Below are positions 17,193-27,693 of a stretch of DNA of 64,000 nt, piece by piece. The position numbers were made by a program, and so were the translations under genes. Origin of the DNA: Aquiflexum lacus (lineage in GTDB: Bacteria; Bacteroidota; Bacteroidia; Cytophagales; Cyclobacteriaceae); NCBI RefSeq assembly GCF_015476655.1, contig NZ_JABFHF010000010.1, forward strand, positions 1 through 64,000, written 5' to 3'. The notes below the pieces were generated by a model. The model was not told the origin of the DNA, ran no database searches, and saw nothing but the letters and a program-made list of their open reading frames with translations. Each line of letters opens with the position of its first letter. Position 1 is the first letter of the stretch.

Positions 17193-18695
17193 TTACCAAA
17201 TTCCCTTTAGATAATGCACTGAATTGCTTTCGGTAAATCCGTTTAATTCTACTTTAGAATAAAATTCATTTGGGAAGATCAAGTCAGTCATCACAAGTTC
17301 ACCATCATTAATAAATACCTCGATGGATGAACGATCAATAAATAACCTGACTGTTCCCACTTCAATCCCATGTAATGGAGCCTTATGTACAGCGGGGAAT
17401 TCCGGACTGAAGTCAATCTTTCCCGATTGTGTTCGGTCAATTTTTAATTCTTGACCTGATTTTTCAATAATCAACGTTTCACCTTTATCATTTGAGAAAT
17501 GTATTTTGAAATCTGATTGGTTTGGGGAAAGCTCAAGCTCCACCAACTCATTTTCCAATTCAAAAGATGAACCGGAAACTGTTTTTGATTCCTTTCTTAA
17601 TTTTTCAATTTCTTTTACGGGTCGAGATGCAACCAAATATCCATCGTTGATCTTGATCAATTCAAGTTTTCTTGGAATGGTCATGGCAGAGCGCCATGGG
17701 TGGGTAGGGACAATTTGGCCGTATTGCCAATTGCTCATCCAACCTATAAACAGGGTTCTTCCATCTGATTCAGGTACGTTGGACCAAGTAACCCCAGCAT
17801 AATTGTCTGCACCGTAATCAAGCCATAAAGTTTCTGAGCTTTCTGTAGTAAAAGTTTTTCCATCAAAGTTTCCTACAAAATACTGTGTTGCCGAACCGCC
17901 CTGTGGACCTCCGGGGTTGATGCTGACAAACAAGATCCACTTTTTAGTGCCATCAGCAGCTGTCAGCGGAAAAAGATCCGGGCATTCCCATACGCCACCA
18001 TAGGCAGCCCATTCTGGATTAAAGTCACTTTCAAAGGTCCATTCCAAAAGATTAGGGGAGGAGTAGAAATCGATCTTGTCCAAGACAGCTAGGGACATGA
18101 TCCATCTTCCATTTCCTGCTTCATCTTCATGCCACATCACTTTCGGGTCACGAAAATCTTTGATACCAGGGTTTTTCAACACGGGATTTTCTTCATATAC
18201 GGTCCAAGACCTGCCCTTGTCCAAACTGTAAGCGATGCCTTGAGTCTGAAAATCATTCCTTCCTTCTTTTTCACCTATTGGCTCATGATAAGTAAAAATG
18301 GCAATCATGGCTGGATTTTGAGATGAACCCAAACCACTTGTGTTATCGTGGTCAATCACAGCCGAACCGGAAAAAATCCAACCATTTTTGTCAGGATAAA
18401 TGGCAATGGGCAAATGCTCCCAATGCACCAAGTCTGTGGAAACAGCGTGTCCCCAATGCATTGGCCCCCAAACTGTGCTGTCAGGATAATACTGATAAAA
18501 CAAATGATATTCCCCATCCAGATACACCATCCCATTTGGGTCATTCATCCAATTGGCTTCGGGAGAAAAGTGGAATTGGGGGCGAAAAGGCTCATTGTAT
18601 GATGTGGTGTCCATCGGACTCGATTTCTCCTCTATTGTTTTACAGGCAAAAAAAACCGAAAACAAAGAAATAATGATAAAAAGAGATTTTTTCAT
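17193..18695 (-). CDS. glycoside hydrolase family 32 lipoprotein (levanase/fructanase type)
   Basis: 500 residues from ATG 18695; an upstream in-frame start at 18767 is rejected because the lipoprotein signal MKKSLFIIISLFSVFFAC fits the later ATG (Cys18). GH32 landmarks: WMNDPNG with nucleophile D52, FRDPK with D182, and WECPD with acid/base E236; a beta-sandwich follows (about 350-500). The enzyme should release fructose from beta-fructans such as levan, inulin or sucrose outside the inner membrane. It is preceded on the same strand by a GH97 gene 165 nt away, but no SusC/SusD pair or fructokinase is nearby, so this is not a complete utilisation locus. Confidence 0.92.
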   Translation of the reverse strand: MKKSLFIIISLFSVFFACKTIEEKSSPMDTTSYNEPFRPQFHFSPEANWMNDPNGMVYLDGEYHLFYQYYPDSTVWGPMHWGHAVSTDLVHWEHLPIAIYPDKNGWIFSGSAVIDHDNTSGLGSSQNPAMIAIFTYHEPIGEKEGRNDFQTQGIAYSLDKGRSWTVYEENPVLKNPGIKDFRDPKVMWHEDEAGNGRWIMSLAVLDKIDFYSSPNLLEWTFESDFNPEWAAYGGVWECPDLFPLTAADGTKKWILFVSINPGGPQGGSATQYFVGNFDGKTFTTESSETLWLDYGADNYAGVTWSNVPESDGRTLFIGWMSNWQYGQIVPTHPWRSAMTIPRKLELIKINDGYLVASRPVKEIEKLRKESKTVSGSSFELENELVELELSPNQSDFKIHFSNDKGETLIIEKSGQELKIDRTQSGKIDFSPEFPAVHKAPLHGIEVGTVRLFIDRSSIEVFINDGELVMTDLIFPNEFYSKVELNGFTESNSVHYLKGIW

Positions 18696-18738
18696 GTTGG
18701 TGGAAATTTTGAATGTAATAAAAATAGAGGAAAAATAA

Positions 18739-18850
18739 TGAACCACAAAAGGAACAAAAAGGAACAAAAGGTTTATGTTGAAACAAAGGAATTACAAATC
18801 ATCCCTATTCAGTTGAATCTTTTGTTTTCTTTGGTCTCTTTTGCGGTTCA
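18739..18850. repeat. imperfect inverted repeat in the GH97-GH32 gap
   Basis: The arm at 18739-18770 (GAACCACAAAAGG-type, with GGAACAAAA repeated twice in a row) matches the reverse complement of 18819-18850 at 25 of 32 positions, with a 48-nt spacer. It fills most of the gap between the two glycosidase genes. It may fold as a transcript stem or be a dispersed intergenic repeat; I recall similar AACCACAAAG-type elements in Bacteroidota. Confidence 0.5.
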
Positions 18851-18860
18851 CAATCCCACG

Positions 18861-21011
<2,151 letters not shown>

Positions 21012-21074
21012 TTAAACTATTGAAATAATTGATTTTTTGAATTCAAAGACATACTAGTTTTGAAAGACGAAAAT

Positions 21075-22157
21075 TTATACTTTTGTCAAAGCCGATTTGA
21101 CCATTACAAACTCGCTGATATTTTCTTGGTCAAGGATGCCGAGAAAATTCCCATTCTCGATGACAAAAGCCACTTTCTTGTTCTTGGTCACCATATTTCT
21201 CCAAGCATCATCAAGTTCTTGTTCTGTCTCGATTTTCAATGGACCGAAATCAGCGACTTTTTCCACTAAAGTAGTTTCATTTCCTTCTTTAAGTCCTTTG
21301 ATGATTTCATTTCTGCTAAGAGTTCCGACAGCGATATCATCCTTAACGACTACAAAATGAGTTGCTTGTGAATTCAAAAGCTTTTCAATGGCTTTTGCCA
21401 ATGGTGCATCATATCCAATGATCTGAAATTTCATCATCAACGCATCTTTGACTTTATAACCTTTCAAAAAACTTTCCTGCTGTGTGTGACTTACCTCTGC
21501 GCCTGCACCAAGAAAAATAAATATCCCTATCAGAACTAATATGGGGTTATTGAACAACCCAAAGAAAATAAAGAATATGGCCATGAATTGACCGATCCCT
21601 CCTGCAATCTGAGTTGCTTTGGCCCTTGGAAGTTTGATGGCTAAAAATGCTCTTAATACCCTCCCGCCGTCCATGGGAAATGCAGGGAGTAAATTGAACA
21701 AGGCAAGTATCAAATTAGCTGAAGCCAGGTATAAGACAATTGTATTTGGGTTTATTTTGATCTCTTCCAGATTTTCAAGGTCAAAACCCGTGAAACTTAA
21801 AATAGCTGAAAGAATGAGAAATAAACCAATATTGACAAGAGGTCCTGCGATAGCCACCCAAAGTTCCTGCTTCGGGTCTTCTGGTAATTTTTCAAGTCTA
21901 GCAACTCCTCCGATCGGATACAGCACAATGTCTTTAGTCTGAATGCCATACTTTTGAGCAGCTAATGCATGCCCAAATTCATGTAAGACCACACAGAAGA
22001 ATAAAGCAAGGACAAAAATGATAATCCAAAAAATATCAATGGCGGGCATGCCCTGACGCATATTGGAAATGATGATCCATAGTAATAACAAAGAAAATGT
22101 CCAGTGGATAAAGACTTTGACATTTTTGTATTTTCCTAAAAACAGTGAAAATTTCAT
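21075..22157 (-). CDS. site-2 protease (M50 family) with CBS pair
   Basis: 360 residues. About six membrane helices occupy residues 1-215. The zinc site is HEFGH (within VVLHEFGHALAAQKYG) and the third ligand Asp lies in LLPAFPMDGGRVLRA. Two CBS domains (about 235-355) follow on the cytoplasmic side, the arrangement of Rip3-like and archaeal S2P proteins, where CBS binding of nucleotides may regulate cleavage. The substrates would be membrane-bound regulators such as anti-sigma factors, but none is encoded nearby. The gene is monocistronic by context, with 75 nt to the GH97 start. Confidence 0.92.
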   Translation of the reverse strand: MKFSLFLGKYKNVKVFIHWTFSLLLLWIIISNMRQGMPAIDIFWIIIFVLALFFCVVLHEFGHALAAQKYGIQTKDIVLYPIGGVARLEKLPEDPKQELWVAIAGPLVNIGLFLILSAILSFTGFDLENLEEIKINPNTIVLYLASANLILALFNLLPAFPMDGGRVLRAFLAIKLPRAKATQIAGGIGQFMAIFFIFFGLFNNPILVLIGIFIFLGAGAEVSHTQQESFLKGYKVKDALMMKFQIIGYDAPLAKAIEKLLNSQATHFVVVKDDIAVGTLSRNEIIKGLKEGNETTLVEKVADFGPLKIETEQELDDAWRNMVTKNKKVAFVIENGNFLGILDQENISEFVMVKSALTKV

Positions 22158-22515
22158 TTGAAGTTATTTTGGCTAAGTTTATGATTCCTAAATTAAGCTT
22201 TTATCAATTGTTTTTTACAAAGAAAATCCAGTATTGTCAATCAATAACTGATTTGTATCATCTTTAAATATGATTGTCTTTTGTCAGGAATGATATGTTT
22301 ATTTTTGTTTCGGATTAAATTCATCAAACTATGTTCTGAAAAAATATATTTAACCTAATTAATCAAAATAATATTTTGAATTTCCATTTAAACTGTGGTT
22401 TTAACGCTGTGATTTTTCTTATCTTCGCAAACAGAAAATACCATGAGCTAAAAGTTGGAAGTTGATCCAAACTTCCAATTTAGGTTTTTTGTTAGATTAC
22501 ATAAACCCAATTAAA
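22158..22515. other. divergent intergenic region upstream of IcmF
   Basis: 358 nt between divergent genes, AT-rich. It contains a near-consensus -7 element TATCTTCG (22420-22427) and a perfect 9-bp hairpin TTGGAAGTT/AACTTCCAA (22455-22463 with 22470-22478) followed by TTAGG and six T (22485-22490) inside the inferred leader. I see no gene and no cobalamin riboswitch motif. Confidence 0.45.
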
Positions 22516-25500
22516 ATGTCTTTTTCCCAGGAAATTTACAAACCAGAGAATCATATTAGAATTGTGACAGCCGCATCTCTTTTTGATGGACACGATGCTG
22601 CTATCAATATAATGCGTCGAATCATCCAATCCACCGGCTGTGAGGTGATTCATCTAGGGCACAACCGATCAGTTCAGGAAATTGTGGATTGTGCCATTCA
22701 AGAGGATGTACAGGCAATCGCCATTACCTCCTATCAAGGAGGCCATGTTGAATTTTTCAAATATATGTATGACCTCCTTCAGGAAAAAGGAGCAACTCAT
22801 ATAAAGATCTTTGGTGGCGGTGGTGGTACCATTTTGCCTGAAGAAATCAAAGAACTTCATGCGCATGGGATTACAAGGATTTATGCTCCTGACGATGGGA
22901 GAGCCATGGGGCTACAAGGAATGATCAATGATTTGGTGAAAAAATCAGATTTTCCTCTTGGTCAGAATGTGACCTATGATGGGAGTTTTGACAAAACAGA
23001 TGCCAAGTCTATTGCGAAAGTGATTTCAGCAGCGGAAAATTTTCCTGAAGAAAGTAAGTCAATGCTTCAGGAAATTAAAAATGCTGCGTCAGAAAGTAAA
23101 GTACCTGTTTTGGGCATTACAGGAACAGGTGGGGCAGGGAAGTCCTCTTTGGTGGATGAGTTGGTCAGAAGATTTTTGGTGGATTTTAAGGATAAGAATA
23201 TCGCCATCATATCTGTTGATCCATCTAAAAGAAAAACAGGCGGGGCATTGTTGGGAGATAGAATCAGGATGAATGCCATTAACAGTCCCAGGGTGTTTAT
23301 GCGGTCCTTGGCCACAAGGCAATCGAATTTGGCGCTTTCCAAATATGTTCAGGATGCAGTAGATATAGTCAAAGCTGCCAATTTTGACCTGATTATCCTT
23401 GAGACTTCTGGAATAGGCCAATCAGATACAGAAATCGTCGAGCATTCGGACATGTCACTTTATGTGATGACCCCGGAATATGGGGCAGCGACACAACTGG
23501 AAAAAATCGATATGCTCGATTTTGCCGATATTATAGCGCTTAACAAATTTGACAAGAGAGGCGCACAGGATGCCCTTAGGGATGTCAAAAAGCAATACAA
23601 ACGCAATCATAATCTTTGGGATATTGCAGATGAGGATATTCCCGTTTATGGAACAATTGCCTCCCAGTTCAATGATCCGGGAATGAACAATCTTTACAAA
23701 TCTATACTTCAAAAATTGGTTGAAAAGACGGAAGTTGATCTGAATACTTCTTTTGAAGTCAGCAATGAGATGTCTGAAAAGATTTTTATCATTCCTCCCG
23801 CAAGAACAAGATACCTTTCTGAAATTTCTGAAATCAATAGAGGCTATGACAAATGGGTAGAAGACCAAAAAGAAGTCGCCCAAAAACTCTACAGTATCAA
23901 AAAATCCATAGAAGCCATTAATTCGTTGAATGTTGATGATGAGGATAGATTGGTCAAGGAACTTGAAGAGGTTTATGAACAAGTGGCTTTGGGCCTTGAT
24001 CCTAAAAACAAAAAATGGTTGGAGGAATGGCCTGAAAAAAAACAGCGGTACGCAGATGATTTTTATGTTTTCAACGTCAGGGATAAAGAAATCAAAATTC
24101 AGACTTATTATTCCTCTCTTTCCCAAACCAAAATCCCAAAAGTGTCCCTACCTAAATATGAAGCGTGGGGAGATATCCTTAAATGGGGATTAAAGGAAAA
24201 TGTACCCGGTGAATTTCCCTACACAGCGGGTGTCTTTCCTTTCAAAAGGGAAGGTGAAGATCCTGCCAGGATGTTTGCAGGAGAAGGTGGGCCCGAAAGA
24301 ACAAACAAACGTTTCCATTATGTTTCAAGAGGTCTGCCTGCAAAAAGATTGTCAACGGCTTTCGATTCAGTAACCCTTTATGGGGAAGATCCGGATTATC
24401 GACCGGATATTTATGGCAAAGTCGGTAACTCAGGTGTAAATATCTGTTGCTTGGATGATGCTAAAAAACTCTATTCAGGTTTCAATCTTGCTGATCCTAT
24501 GACCTCAGTTTCGATGACAATTAATGGTCCTGCAGCAACGATGACGGCATTTTTTATGAATGCGGCCATAGATCAACAGTGTGAAATTTATATCAAGGAG
24601 AATGGGCTTGAACAGGAAGTCAATTCCAAAATCGAGGATTTATACAAAGCCAAAGGAACTCCAAGGCCAGCTTATAAAGGGATTATTCCAGAAGGTCATG
24701 ATGGTTTGGGTCTGATGCTTTTGGGAGTTACCGGTGACGAGGTATTACCTGATGAAATTTATCAAAACATCAAAAAAGAAACCCTCAAAAAAGTCAGGGG
24801 AACCGTTCAGGCAGATATACTAAAAGAAGATCAGGCTCAAAATACTTGTATTTTCTCCACGGAATTCTCATTGCGTTTTATGGGAGATGTGCAGCAATTT
24901 TTTATTGAAAACGAAATCAGAAATTTTTATTCTGTTTCAATTTCAGGATACCATATTGCTGAAGCGGGTGCCAATCCGATTACCCAATTGGCTTTGACAT
25001 TATCCAATGGGTTTACCTATGTGGAATATTATGTATCCAGGGGAATGGATATTAATAAATTTGCACCAAACCTTTCTTTCTTTTTCTCCAATGGAATAGA
25101 TCCCGAATATGCTGTAATTGGTAGAGTGGCACGGAGAATCTGGGCAAAAGCCATGAAATTGAAATATGGGGCCAATGAGCGTTCCCAAATGTTGAAGTAC
25201 CATATTCAGACTTCAGGCAGATCTTTGCATGCCCAGGAAATTGATTTCAATGATATCAGGACTACACTGCAGGCATTATATGCAATCTATGATAACTGTA
25301 ATTCATTGCATACCAACGCTTATGATGAAGCTATTACTACTCCGACAGAGGCATCTGTCAGAAGGGCCATGGCCATTCAACTTATAATTAACAAAGAGTT
25401 GGGGCTTGCCAAAAATGAAAATCCGATACAGGGTGCTTTCATAATCGAAGAACTTACAGATTTGGTGGAAGAAGCTGTTTATAAAGAATTTGATAGAATA

Positions 25501-25896
25501 ACCGAAAGGGGAGGGGTTTTGGGTGCTATGGAAACCATGTATCAGCGTGGAAAAATCCAAGAAGAAAGTCTCTATTACGAAACTTTGAAACATACAGGTG
25601 AATACCCAATCATAGGAGTAAATACATTTCTTTCTTCGGAGGGTTCTCCAACAGTGACACCCGGAGAAGTAATCAGGGCAAATGAAGAGGAGAAGGTTGG
25701 ACAAATCAATACTTTGGAACTGCTAAAAGCAAGGCATCAAGACAATTCACAAGCTTACCTGAATGAACTTCAAATGGCAGCTGTTCAAAATGATAATATT
25801 TTCAACCAACTAATGGAAGCAGTTAAATTCTGTTCCTTGGGCCAAATTACAAGGGCGCTTTATGAAGTAGGCGGTCAGTATAGAAGGAATATGTAA
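22516..25896 (+). CDS. icmF: fused isobutyryl-CoA mutase (B12 domain, MeaI-type GTPase, mutase)
   Basis: 1126 residues from ATG 22516; the longer frame from 22462 runs through a leader hairpin and is not used. Domains in order: cobalamin-binding (about 10-145; axial His26 in LFDGHDAAI and IFGGGGGTI), MeaI/ArgK-type GTPase chaperone (about 195-420; Walker [10 protein letters not shown]) and the mutase barrel (about 540-1126). [17 protein letters not shown] carries the Phe seen in isobutyryl-CoA rather than methylmalonyl-CoA mutases. The enzyme interconverts isobutyryl-CoA and n-butyryl-CoA (some IcmF also isovaleryl-CoA) and repairs its own cofactor loading with the GTPase. Length fits characterised IcmF proteins (about 1090). 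Usual annotation transfer would call it methylmalonyl-CoA mutase. Confidence 0.92.
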   Translation: MSFSQEIYKPENHIRIVTAASLFDGHDAAINIMRRIIQSTGCEVIHLGHNRSVQEIVDCAIQEDVQAIAITSYQGGHVEFFKYMYDLLQEKGATHIKIFGGGGGTILPEEIKELHAHGITRIYAPDDGRAMGLQGMINDLVKKSDFPLGQNVTYDGSFDKTDAKSIAKVISAAENFPEESKSMLQEIKNAASESKVPVLGITGTGGAGKSSLVDELVRRFLVDFKDKNIAIISVDPSKRKTGGALLGDRIRMNAINSPRVFMRSLATRQSNLALSKYVQDAVDIVKAANFDLIILETSGIGQSDTEIVEHSDMSLYVMTPEYGAATQLEKIDMLDFADIIALNKFDKRGAQDALRDVKKQYKRNHNLWDIADEDIPVYGTIASQFNDPGMNNLYKSILQKLVEKTEVDLNTSFEVSNEMSEKIFIIPPARTRYLSEISEINRGYDKWVEDQKEVAQKLYSIKKSIEAINSLNVDDEDRLVKELEEVYEQVALGLDPKNKKWLEEWPEKKQRYADDFYVFNVRDKEIKIQTYYSSLSQTKIPKVSLPKYEAWGDILKWGLKENVPGEFPYTAGVFPFKREGEDPARMFAGEGGPERTNKRFHYVSRGLPAKRLSTAFDSVTLYGEDPDYRPDIYGKVGNSGVNICCLDDAKKLYSGFNLADPMTSVSMTINGPAATMTAFFMNAAIDQQCEIYIKENGLEQEVNSKIEDLYKAKGTPRPAYKGIIPEGHDGLGLMLLGVTGDEVLPDEIYQNIKKETLKKVRGTVQADILKEDQAQNTCIFSTEFSLRFMGDVQQFFIENEIRNFYSVSISGYHIAEAGANPITQLALTLSNGFTYVEYYVSRGMDINKFAPNLSFFFSNGIDPEYAVIGRVARRIWAKAMKLKYGANERSQMLKYHIQTSGRSLHAQEIDFNDIRTTLQALYAIYDNCNSLHTNAYDEAITTPTEASVRRAMAIQLIINKELGLAKNENPIQGAFIIEELTDLVEEAVYKEFDRITERGGVLGAMETMYQRGKIQEESLYYETLKHTGEYPIIGVNTFLSSEGSPTVTPGEVIRANEEEKVGQINTLELLKARHQDNSQAYLNELQMAAVQNDNIFNQLMEAVKFCSLGQITRALYEVGGQYRRNM

Positions 25897-26007
25897 TATT
25901 GTAATATTGAAAAATTTCAAAATTCGAAAATTTAAAAATTGTAAACTCCTGGTTTGGTGTTAATCTTTCAATTTTTCAATTTTCCAATCTTAAAAAATAA
26001 ATAAAAA
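25897..26007. repeat. AT-rich repeat between icmF and osmC
   Basis: Short related words (TTGAAAAATT, AAAATTCGAAAATTT and, in inverted orientation, CAATTTTTCAATTTTCC) fill this 111-nt gap and can pair across GGTTTGGTG. A related AAATTGGAAAATTGGAAAATT stretch follows metF at 58445-58466. This looks like a dispersed intergenic simple repeat; no gene is present. Confidence 0.4.
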
Positions 26008-26424
26008 ATGAGTAAAAGAAATGTTACGCTCCGCATGAAAGCGGATTATGAATATGAAGCTACCAATCTTCAGGGGAATAAGGTGGATATTGACATGTAC
26101 GATGCGCCGAACAAAAAAGCCCAATCCCCGATGGACTTATTACTCTCAGCTTTGGGGGGATGTTCGGCAGTTGATGCAGTGCTGATGATGAAAAAGAAAA
26201 GGAAAATCATTGAAGACTTTTATATCGAAATAGAAGGAACCAGAAATGATGGAATTCCGGCATTTTATACGGATATAGTCTTGAATTTTGTCATTGTATC
26301 TCCGGATGCTACTGAGGAGGAGTTCAAAAAAGTCGTAGCACTTTCCGTGGAGAAATATTGTTCGGTGGCCTCTTCACTCAAATCTAATATTACTTTTACG
26401 ACAGCTGTAAAACGTCCTTTATGA
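26008..26424 (+). CDS. OsmC/Ohr family protein
   Basis: 138 residues, the normal length for this family. The two redox cysteines are C52 (LGGCSAVDAV) and C118 (VEKYCSVASSL). The YhfA-like subgroup of OsmC has this spacing and lacks the N-terminal Ohr motif. A peroxide or acyl-thiol-directed peroxidase role in the cytoplasm is known for the family; the exact substrate here is not evident. The following small gene overlaps the stop by 4 nt (ATGA), so the two are co-translated. Confidence 0.92.
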   Translation: MSKRNVTLRMKADYEYEATNLQGNKVDIDMYDAPNKKAQSPMDLLLSALGGCSAVDAVLMMKKKRKIIEDFYIEIEGTRNDGIPAFYTDIVLNFVIVSPDATEEEFKKVVALSVEKYCSVASSLKSNITFTTAVKRPL

Positions 26425-26660
26425 GAGTATTAAAAGAGTTTACAAAAGAGCAAGTTCGGATTTCAGTTTTTTCGTGGAACAATAAATACCTGATTAAATA
26501 TGAATTAGGTCCTATGGAACAGACTTTTAAAATACCAGAAACAGATATTTTGGATGAATCGGAATTAGAAGGATTTTACAACGGAGATTTTTTTAAGTCT
26601 GTTATTCAAAGATTTGAAGAAATGGGACAAACTTTTCAAAAACAGCTTGAAAATCTTTAG
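26421..26660 (+). CDS. small conserved-looking protein of unknown function
   Basis: 79 residues, charged, without signal peptide or membrane segment. Alternating hydrophobic strands (VRISVFSWNNKYLIKYEL) followed by a helix (FFKSVIQRFEEMGQTFQKQL) suggest a small alpha/beta fold. I do not recognise it. The ATG overlaps the osmC stop by 4 nt, which supports that it is real and linked to OsmC. The lipoprotein gene follows 28 nt later. Confidence 0.7.
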   Translation: MRVLKEFTKEQVRISVFSWNNKYLIKYELGPMEQTFKIPETDILDESELEGFYNGDFFKSVIQRFEEMGQTFQKQLENL

Positions 26661-26688
26661 CTTTATGGAAGCACCTGAATTTTAGATA

Positions 26689-27693
26689 ATGAAGACATCA
26701 ATATATTTGGTTTATTTTCTATTGTTGGTTGTTTGTTCCTGCAGTCCATCCGTTTCAACTGAAAACGCTGAATATTGGTTTGAACTTGAAGCGATGGCTT
26801 CGCTTATGGACCATGACCTGAGGGGACTTGAAGATGATATAATAAGCTTGGGTCACTTTACAGAGGATCTTTTTGAGAAACAAGATGAGTTGATTTCTAA
26901 ATCAGATAAATCAAAGTATGTCATAAAAGGCGTTGCTGCCAATGCTGCACCGAATGCGGACTCAACTATGAGTTCTTTGTATATACCGGATATGGGTCAA
27001 GATCTTGAGTCTGTCAAAAGAATGATTTACATTACCAATCCACTCGATAGCCTATTTAAAGAGATTGTGGAAAAAAAGAAAGTGGTTTCTCAAGTGTATT
27101 TTAATTCCTCGGCACAGATAAACAGACTTTTTCCGCCCTATGATGTATATAATATGCTAGAACCGAATTTAGATCTTACCTCATTTAATTTTTATTACTT
27201 AGCGGATGAAAAACACAATCCATCCAAAAGTACAGTTTGGGTTGAAGATATTTACATTGATCCGGTAGGAAGAGGATGGATGATATCATTATTGCAGCCA
27301 GTTTATCATGAAAGCAAGTTGATGATGGTTTTAGGATTTGATATTACTGTTAATGATATCATTGAATCCTATATCAATAAATCAAATAGGATTTTTCTCA
27401 TAGTGGACGCTACCGGTACTGTAGTGGCCGGTAAAAACAAAGCGATAGAAGCCCTTTCTTTTCCCCCTTTGAAAAACCATACCTATACGCAGACAATTAC
27501 TTCTGATAGCTTTAGGGTTGAAGATTTCAATTTATTCAAAAGTAAAAGTAAGGAAGTCAGAAAAATGGCTTCAGATATCATATTGGCTGGAGAAAAAATA
27601 TTTGTTTTGGATGATGAAAGTGATAAAATGATTATCAGGGCCCAAAGGATTGATCGACTTAATTGGTTTATACTCGATTTGGAATTACAATGA
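26689..27693 (+). CDS. lipoprotein with Cache-like sensor region, partner of the hybrid kinase
   Basis: 334 residues. The lipobox VVCSC gives Cys18 (or Cys16). A helical segment (24-75) leads to a region with PDC/Cache character: VWVEDIYIDPVGRGWMISLLQPV, then LGFDITVNDI and FLIVDATGTVVAG. Cache domains bind small ligands outside the membrane. Its TGA overlaps the kinase ATG (ATGA at 27690-27693), so lipoprotein and kinase are made together. This suggests it presents a ligand to the kinase's periplasmic domain. No enzyme motif is visible. The assignment to Cache rests on pattern only. Confidence 0.7.
   Translation: MKTSIYLVYFLLLVVCSCSPSVSTENAEYWFELEAMASLMDHDLRGLEDDIISLGHFTEDLFEKQDELISKSDKSKYVIKGVAANAAPNADSTMSSLYIPDMGQDLESVKRMIYITNPLDSLFKEIVEKKKVVSQVYFNSSAQINRLFPPYDVYNMLEPNLDLTSFNFYYLADEKHNPSKSTVWVEDIYIDPVGRGWMISLLQPVYHESKLMMVLGFDITVNDIIESYINKSNRIFLIVDATGTVVAGKNKAIEALSFPPLKNHTYTQTITSDSFRVEDFNLFKSKSKEVRKMASDIILAGEKIFVLDDESDKMIIRAQRIDRLNWFILDLELQ

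Noticed and set aside
22158-22515. Cobalamin riboswitch upstream of icmF
   Set aside because: No B12-box-like sequence was found. The only structure is a simple hairpin.
23455-24126. 223-residue minus-strand reading frame inside icmF
   Set aside because: It is antisense to the GTPase and linker coding region and shows no recognisable motif.
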